Assembly: GCA_016873375.1 (NCBI GenBank)
Contig: VGXJ01000043.1
Location: 1 to 10,145 of the forward strand
From: Phycisphaerae bacterium
Lineage (GTDB): Bacteria; Planctomycetota; Phycisphaerae; Phycisphaerales; SM1A02
Direction of reading: 5' to 3'
DNA: 10,145 bases
The notes under the pieces: model-generated
Seen by the model: the letters and a program-made list of their open reading frames with translations, nothing else
What the model was told of the DNA's origin: nothing
Database searches by the model: none
Translations under genes and position numbers: made by a program
In this document: one piece after another, positions 6,728 to 10,145 of the stretch
Layout of the letters: each line of letters starts with the position of its first letter
Numbering within the stretch: the stretch's first letter is position 1

Positions 6728-7588
6728 GCCGGGCGGCAGTCCGCACTCGCTGCGGATGCGTGCGGCCAGGAGCGAGAACGCGCGCTGCGTGACCGGTCCG
6801 ATCGCGCCGTCGCCGACCGGATGCCCGTCGATCGCAAGGATCGGCGTGACGAGCCGGCGGCTGGCGGCGATGAAGACCTCACTTGCGGCGGCAAGTTCAT
6901 CCAGGCTGATCGGCCGGACGGCGGTGGGCACGCCGGCGCGAGCGGCTTCCTCGAGGAGCTGCCAGCGCGTGACGCCGTGGAGGATCGGCGGGTCGTCATC
7001 GACTGGGGTGGTCACGAGCGTGCCGCCGAGCAGCGCGAAGACATTGCTGTAGGCACCCTCGCCCACGAGTCCATGGCGCGTGAGCAGGACCTCGTCCGCT
7101 CGCTCGTCCTGTGCATCGAGCAAGGAGAGAATGTTGCCGAGCAGGCTCGTCGTCTTGATCTCGCAGCGTGACCATCGCGGATCGGGTCGCGTGATCGCGG
7201 TGCCGGCATGCAGCGTGGCGAGTTCATCGATCGATCCGCACGCACTGGCGTAGGCGAATACCGTGGGCGAAAGGCCCGGGGTGGGCATGTGGGCGCGCGG
7301 CAGCTGGACGCCGCGGGTGACCTGCAGGTAGATCGCCGCATCACGAAGGCCGTTCGCGGCCAGCAGGTCATGGCAGAGCGCAGGAAACGAGCACGCGTCG
7401 AAGCCGCTGATGCGCGTGAGCCCCAGGCTGCGCTCAAGCCGTGCGACATGGGCATCGATCCCCACGCCGACACCGTTGAAGAAGCGCACGAGTTCGTACA
7501 CGCCGTCGCCGAAGAGGAAGCCCCGGTCGAAGGGGTTCAGCGTGGCCTCGTGGGCAGGGAGGATGCGTCCGTTCAGCCAGACCTGCAT
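6725..7588 (-). CDS. Class IV PLP aminotransferase, D-amino-acid aminotransferase-like
   Basis: This 287-aa protein belongs to fold-type IV PLP enzymes. The N-terminal block NPFDRGFLFGDGVYE (18-32), the catalytic lysine K145 in CEIKTTSLLGN and E177 in GEGAYSNVF match D-amino-acid aminotransferase closely. As I recall the Bacillus YM-1 enzyme, key residues Y31, R98, H100, K145 and E177 fall at the same numbers here, with R98-A-H100 (the carboxylate-trap motif) intact. That favours D-amino-acid transamination, for example making D-glutamate or D-alanine for peptidoglycan, over branched-chain aminotransferase or aminodeoxychorismate lyase. Those last two share the fold and remain alternatives. 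It should be cytoplasmic and dimeric. The ATG at 7588 lies 23 nt after the btpA-like stop. A GAGGAG sits about 21 nt upstream, too far for normal use. Confidence 0.88.
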   Translation of the reverse strand: MQVWLNGRILPAHEATLNPFDRGFLFGDGVYELVRFFNGVGVGIDAHVARLERSLGLTRISGFDACSFPALCHDLLAANGLRDAAIYLQVTRGVQLPRAHMPTPGLSPTVFAYASACGSIDELATLHAGTAITRPDPRWSRCEIKTTSLLGNILSLLDAQDERADEVLLTRHGLVGEGAYSNVFALLGGTLVTTPVDDDPPILHGVTRWQLLEEAARAGVPTAVRPISLDELAAASEVFIAASRRLVTPILAIDGHPVGDGAIGPVTQRAFSLLAARIRSECGLPPG

Positions 7589-7597
7589 GGGTGTCCG

Positions 7598-7603
7598 ATC
7601 CTA
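7598..7603 (-). promoter_or_regulatory. Candidate -10 box (TAGGAT) before the aminotransferase gene
   Basis: On the minus strand TAGGAT is followed by 9 nt and then the ATG, which would give a leader of only 2-3 nt. It lies in the 23-nt gap after the BtpA-family gene, so cotranscription from upstream is an alternative. No -35 is evident. Confidence 0.25.
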
Positions 7604-7611
7604 GGCGCTCC

Positions 7612-8409
7612 TCAGCCGATCGCGTTGCGTGCGGCGACGATCGCGCGCATGCGGTCGGGGCAGAGCTCGTTCGACCACAGCCCATCCTGCTTGATCGAAC
7701 TCCCGACGATGACCGCGTGGGCGTGGGTGAAGAGCGCCGGCAGCGCAGCGGGCGTGGCGCCGCTGCCGACGAGCACCGGTAGCGGCGAGGCTGACCGGGC
7801 GGCGGCGAGTTCCGCCGCATCGACTGGCTTGCCGGTGGCGGTCCCGGTCACGATGACCCCGTCGGCTCCGAAGAAGTGTGCGGCCTCGACCCAGTCGGCC
7901 ATCGAAAGGTCGGCGGTGATCGCGTGGCTCGAGTGCTTCTTGCGAAGGTCGGCGTAGATGCTCACCCCGTTTGCCCCGAGGCGCGCACGGTCCCGCAGCA
8001 GCTGGCCGGCACAGGCATCCTTGATGAGTCCCTCGTCGCTGACGCTGGCGAAGACGAAGCCCTCGACGCGGATGAAGCGGGCGCCCGCGGCGTGCGCCAC
8101 GGCGAGCGCCGCCGATGCCGCATGGGAGAGGATCTGCACGCCAACCGGGATGCGCACGGCCCGCACGACCTCGGCGGTCAAGAGGGCCATGGCCGCCACC
8201 ACTTCGGGCACGGAGGCATCGCGCAGGTAGGGCGCGTCGTGCATGTTCTCGACGATCACGGCATTGAAGCCCGCCGCTTCGAGGGCGCGGGCCTCCCGCA
8301 CGGCAATCTCGGCGATCCGCGCAACGGGGAGCTGGGCCCGCGGCGAACCGGGCAGGGCACGCGCATGGACCATGCCCACCAGGGCCCGGGGATGCTCGAA
8401 CGCGGTCAT
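7612..8409 (-). CDS. BtpA/SgcQ-family TIM-barrel protein (265 aa)
   Basis: The protein matches the BtpA family from end to end: GMVHARALPGSP (12-23), VIVENMHDAPY (51-61), PVGVQIL (88-94), ARFIRVEGFV (110-119), D154 with KKHSSH (157-162), GVIVTGTATG (184-193), VGSGATP (214-220) and GSSIKQDG (236-243). The repeated strand-end Gly/Asp motifs and the C-terminal phosphate-binding-like GSG and GSS loops suggest a TIM barrel acting on a phosphorylated ligand. The family name comes from a cyanobacterial photosystem I biogenesis factor, but many members occur in non-photosynthetic bacteria, where the substrate is unknown. Nothing here suggests photosynthesis. The ATG at 8409 has no Shine-Dalgarno; a TACGCT box ends 6 nt upstream. 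It appears to be first in a minus-strand unit with the aminotransferase, coaX and GTPase genes. A much longer reading frame through the antisense of gapA is spurious. Confidence 0.9.
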   Translation of the reverse strand: MTAFEHPRALVGMVHARALPGSPRAQLPVARIAEIAVREARALEAAGFNAVIVENMHDAPYLRDASVPEVVAAMALLTAEVVRAVRIPVGVQILSHAASAALAVAHAAGARFIRVEGFVFASVSDEGLIKDACAGQLLRDRARLGANGVSIYADLRKKHSSHAITADLSMADWVEAAHFFGADGVIVTGTATGKPVDAAELAAARSASPLPVLVGSGATPAALPALFTHAHAVIVGSSIKQDGLWSNELCPDRMRAIVAARNAIG

Positions 8410-8415
8410 GCCGGA

Positions 8416-8421
8416 AGCGTA
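8416..8421 (-). promoter_or_regulatory. Candidate -10 box (TACGCT) for the BtpA-family gene
   Basis: On the minus strand TACGCT-TCCGGC-ATG repeats almost exactly the TACACT-TCCGGC-GTG arrangement before the HD-GYP gene. A start of transcription 6-7 nt after the box would give a leaderless mRNA. It lies in the 105-bp divergent region shared with gapA. Confidence 0.4.
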
Positions 8422-8451
8422 CCGCCGCAGAGCCGGCGTCCCGATGGGTGC

Positions 8452-8457
8452 TATCCT
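8452..8457 (+). promoter_or_regulatory. Candidate -10 box (TATCCT) for gapA
   Basis: TATCCT in the divergent region would place the transcript start at about 8464, at the base of the strong leader hairpin. This gives a 5' leader of roughly 50 nt. No clear -35 is visible. The same hexamer precedes the SET-domain gene. Confidence 0.4.
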
Positions 8458-8462
8458 TCTCG

Positions 8463-8499
8463 CCCCGTTGGCGCGCCCGGAGCGGCGCGTCAAGCGGGG
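8463..8499 (+). promoter_or_regulatory. Strong stem-loop in the gapA 5' leader
   Basis: Bases 8463-8477 pair with 8484-8499 to give 15 base pairs. These comprise CCCCG/CGGGG, one bulged G at 8494, TTG/CAA, and GGCGCGCC-type pairing with a single G-T pair, closed by the 6-base loop CGGAGC. The hairpin ends 4 nt before AAGGAG, leaving the ribosome site open. It begins about where the predicted transcript starts, so it could shield the 5' end from decay or act as a regulatory switch. It has no following T tract and is not a normal terminator. Confidence 0.6.
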
Positions 8500-8503
8500 A
8501 TCC

Positions 8504-8509
8504 AAGGAG
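8504..8509 (+). promoter_or_regulatory. Shine-Dalgarno site (AAGGAG) of gapA
   Basis: AAGGAG ends 5 nt before the ATG at 8515 and fixes that start against longer in-frame extensions. Confidence 0.85.
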
Positions 8510-8514
8510 CACCC

Positions 8515-9534
8515 ATGGCCATTCGCCTCGGCATCAACGGTTTCGGTCGTATCGGTCGCCTCGTCTGCCGCATCGCCACCGCACGCGGGATGGAGGTCGG
8601 GGGCATCAACGATCTGGTCCCAGCCGACAACCTCGCGTACCTCTTGCGGTACGACACGATGCACGGCCGCTTCGGCGCCAAGGTCGAGGCCGATGAGACA
8701 TCGATCACCATCAACGGCAAGCGAACCGCCTGCAGCGCGCTGAAGGATCCTGCGGCGCTGCCCTGGAAGCAGCTGGGTTGTGACTACGTGCTCGAATCGA
8801 CCGGGCTCTTCACCACGCTCGAGGACGCGAGCAAGCACCTGACGGCAGGCGCGCGCCGCGTACTGATCAGTGCCCCGACCAAGAGCGAGAAGGAAGTGCC
8901 CACCTTCGTCTACGGCGTGAACTGCGGCGCGTACGACCCGTCGAAGCACATGGTCCTGAGCAATGCGAGCTGCACCACCAACTGCCTCGTGCCCATGGTG
9001 AAGGTGCTCTTGGAGACCTGTGGGCTCGAGGAAGGCCTGATGACGACCGTTCATGCCGCGACGGCCACGCAGCCCACGCAGGACGGGCCGAGCAAGAAGG
9101 ACTGGCGCGGCGGGCGTAATGCGTACATGAACATCATTCCGGCCTCGACTGGCGCCGCCAAGGCGGCCGCGCTCGTGCTGCCGGAGGTGAAGGGCAAGCT
9201 GACCGGCATGAGCTTCCGCGTGCCGACGGCAGACGTGAGCTGCGTGGACCTGACCTTCCGCACGACGAAGCCAACCTCGCTCGAGGCGATCAACGCCGCC
9301 ATGAAGGCCGCTGCGACGGGCCCAATGAAGGGCGTGCTCGGCTACACCGACGAGGAAGTCGTGAGCAGCGACTTCGTGAGCGATCCGCACAGCTCGATCT
9401 TCGACGCCAAGGCGGGCATCCAGCTCAATGAACGCTTCTTCAAGATCGTCGCCTGGTACGACAACGAGTTCGGCTACGCGAGCCGCTGCGTCGACATGCT
9501 GGCGATGATGGCGAAGCAGGACGGCGTGGCCTGA
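8515..9534 (+). CDS. gapA: Glyceraldehyde-3-phosphate dehydrogenase (NAD-type, GapA)
   Basis: GapA oxidises glyceraldehyde 3-phosphate to 1,3-bisphosphoglycerate with phosphate and NAD, the central redox step of glycolysis, as a cytoplasmic homotetramer. At 339 aa it has the normal length. Features in order: Rossmann motif NGFGRIGR (8-15); NDL with D33, which favours NAD; STGLF (95-99); catalytic C153 in SNASCTTNC; H180 in TTVHAATATQ; the DGPSKKDWRGGR phosphate-site segment (190-201); RVPTADVS (235-242); and WYDNEFGY (314-321). The DWRGGR segment is of the E. coli GapA/eukaryotic type. The start is set by AAGGAG 5 nt upstream and by the MAIRLGINGFGRIG homology. The gene stands alone: no pgk or tpi follows, and the next gene starts 72 nt later with its own promoter candidate. 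No clear terminator is visible. Confidence 0.98.
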   Translation: MAIRLGINGFGRIGRLVCRIATARGMEVGGINDLVPADNLAYLLRYDTMHGRFGAKVEADETSITINGKRTACSALKDPAALPWKQLGCDYVLESTGLFTTLEDASKHLTAGARRVLISAPTKSEKEVPTFVYGVNCGAYDPSKHMVLSNASCTTNCLVPMVKVLLETCGLEEGLMTTVHAATATQPTQDGPSKKDWRGGRNAYMNIIPASTGAAKAAALVLPEVKGKLTGMSFRVPTADVSCVDLTFRTTKPTSLEAINAAMKAAATGPMKGVLGYTDEEVVSSDFVSDPHSSIFDAKAGIQLNERFFKIVAWYDNEFGYASRCVDMLAMMAKQDGVA

Positions 9535-9593
9535 GCGACGGCGAACCCGCGGCGGAACGTGCATCCGCACTGAAGCGAACGCACGCAAGGCCG

Positions 9594-9599
9594 TATCCT
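9594..9599 (+). promoter_or_regulatory. Candidate -10 box (TATCCT) for the SET-domain gene
   Basis: TATCCT ends 7 nt before the ATG at 9607, so transcription would begin at the start codon (leaderless). A weak -35-like CTGAAG lies at 9570-9575 with 18 nt spacing. The box sits in the 7-base loop of a small inverted repeat, GGCCG (9589-9593) and CGGCC (9601-9605). Confidence 0.4.
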
Positions 9600-9606
9600 C
9601 CGGCCG

Positions 9607-10092
9607 ATGTCGGTGCCGCTCTACCCTCGGATCTCGGTCAGGCCGGCCTCGGCGGGCAGCGGCATCTGGTGCGATGAGCCGGTGGCGGTGGGACGCATCG
9701 TGCTCGAGTTCGACGGCGCCGTTCGGCCGACCCCTGCGCGCTACAGCGTGCAAGTCGGTGCCCATGAGCACATCCATCCCGACGACGGTGCGGTGAGGAC
9801 GCAGGATCCCACGCGGTTTCGGTGGCGCTTCCTGAATCATTCGTGCGTGCCGACCTGCCGTGTCGAGGGTCGGCTGCTGGTGGCGCTGCGCGACCTCGCA
9901 GCGGGCGAGGAACTGACCTTCGATTACAACGCGACGGAGTGGTCGATGGCGGAGCCGTTCCTGTGCACATGCGGTGCATGCGGTGGCTCGGTGGTGCAGG
10001 GGTTCGCGCACCTCGATGCTGCCGCGCGCGCGCAACGATCGGGCTGGATCGCGGAGCACCTCGTCGAGCGCATGGCCCATGGCGACGCTTGA
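9607..10092 (+). CDS. SET-domain protein (putative protein-lysine methyltransferase, 161 aa)
   Basis: Residues about 8-110 form a compact SET domain: the N-terminal SGIWCDEPVAVGRIVLEFDG (18-37) resembles the GxGvfA...I..G..I.E..G pattern, RFLNHSC (74-80) is the SAM-binding pseudoknot motif, and GEELTFDY (100-107) carries the catalytic-site Tyr107. A short cysteine cluster, C120, C122 and C125 (CTCGAC), follows and resembles a post-SET zinc site, probably completed by C80. Its spacing is shorter than the classical CxCx4C. SET enzymes methylate lysine side chains using S-adenosylmethionine; the bacterial substrate is not known. The ATG at 9607 has no Shine-Dalgarno but a TATCCT box 7 nt upstream. 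The stop lies 14 nt inside the next gene, a probable AMP-forming ligase, so the two may be coupled. Confidence 0.85.
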   Translation: MSVPLYPRISVRPASAGSGIWCDEPVAVGRIVLEFDGAVRPTPARYSVQVGAHEHIHPDDGAVRTQDPTRFRWRFLNHSCVPTCRVEGRLLVALRDLAAGEELTFDYNATEWSMAEPFLCTCGACGGSVVQGFAHLDAAARAQRSGWIAEHLVERMAHGDA

Positions 10093-10145
10093 CGCGATCT
10101 TCGCTGCATCGGTCGCTCAGCACCGAGACCGCGTGGCGATCGATG
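10079..10145 (+). CDS. Start of a probable AMP-dependent synthetase/ligase, truncated by window edge
   Basis: An ATG at 10079, out of frame with the SET gene and overlapping its last 14 nt, opens a frame that continues to the window end: MATLDAIFAASVAQHRDRVA followed by ID. The pattern TLdaiF..sv..h.DRVAi is typical of the N-terminus of acyl-CoA synthetases and other AMP-forming ligases (for example long-chain fatty-acid CoA ligases), which activate a carboxylate with ATP. No catalytic motif falls within the 22 visible codons, so this rests on the N-terminal pattern only. The overlap suggests translational coupling with the SET gene. Confidence 0.5.
   Translation, partial: MATLDAIFAASVAQHRDRVAID

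Noticed and set aside
7876..9534. A 552-codon plus-strand frame that would extend GapA by 213 residues
   Set aside because: The extension is antisense to the BtpA-family gene and has no family resemblance. GapA length and the Shine-Dalgarno fix the start at 8515.
9535..9606. A terminator after gapA
   Set aside because: Only a 4-bp GTGC/GCAC stem and the 5-bp GGCCG/CGGCC repeat are visible, with no T tract; neither supports an intrinsic terminator.
7612..10080. An 822-codon minus-strand frame covering the antisense of gapA and the SET gene
   Set aside because: Only the last 265 codons resemble a protein family (BtpA). The rest is a GC-rich antisense shadow with low-complexity Arg/His-rich sequence.
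1..10145. CRISPR arrays, insertion sequences, prophage or integron features
   Set aside because: No regularly spaced repeats, transposase-like proteins, terminal inverted repeats or integrase motifs were seen; the tRNA is not followed by an integrase or attachment-site duplication.

Overview
This GC-rich chromosomal window carries a compact mix of housekeeping and regulatory genes. The gene types suggest a Planctomycetota-like bacterium, perhaps of the Phycisphaerae: an alphaproteobacterial-style FabI, a CoaX-type pantothenate kinase, an extra MnmE-like GTPase, a bacterial SET-domain protein, a large Ala/Arg-rich lipoprotein of no recognised family, and very few Shine-Dalgarno sequences. The taxonomic assignment is inferred from gene content only. 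I see no insertion sequence, prophage, CRISPR array or clear sign of recent transfer.

Layout. At 1-414 (+) is the 3' end of a probable DNA methyltransferase, whose tail overlaps the convergent gene at 308-2281 (-), a large predicted lipoprotein. The lipoprotein is joined by an ATGA overlap to 2278-3933 (-), a REC-coiled coil-GAF-like-HD-GYP response regulator. A short divergent region follows, then tRNA-Arg(TCG) at 3980-4052 (+) and, 28 nt later, fabI (4081-4866, +), probably on one transcript. fabI ends 22 nt inside a convergent four-gene minus-strand run. In order of transcription that run is a BtpA-family TIM-barrel protein (7612-8409), a D-amino-acid aminotransferase-like class IV enzyme (6725-7588), a CoaX-like type III pantothenate kinase (5843-6715) and an MnmE-like GTPase (4845-5846). 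The gaps are 23 nt, 9 nt and an ATGA overlap. Divergent from btpA is gapA (8515-9534, +), with a strong predicted hairpin in its leader. Then come a SET-domain protein (9607-10092, +) and the first 22 codons of a probable AMP-dependent acyl-CoA synthetase/ligase, which overlaps it by 14 nt and runs off the window.

How the genes fit together. FabI, CoaX, the D-amino-acid aminotransferase and GapA cover fatty-acid elongation, CoA synthesis, cell-wall D-amino acids and glycolysis. The HD-GYP regulator and its coupled lipoprotein look like a two-gene signalling/envelope unit of unknown output.

The most interesting structural signal is in the start regions. fabI and gapA have AAGGAG ribosome-binding sites. 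Most other non-coupled genes have none, but carry a TANNNT box 6-9 nt before the start codon, as expected for leaderless or nearly leaderless mRNAs. Several enzymes also depart from family motifs: CoaX has Ser for the first Asp, the GTPase has a degenerate G4 and no C-terminal MnmE module, the HD-GYP has HHQ..N for HHE..D, and FabI has Ala at the triclosan-site Gly. No wholly new multi-gene system could be demonstrated from sequence alone.
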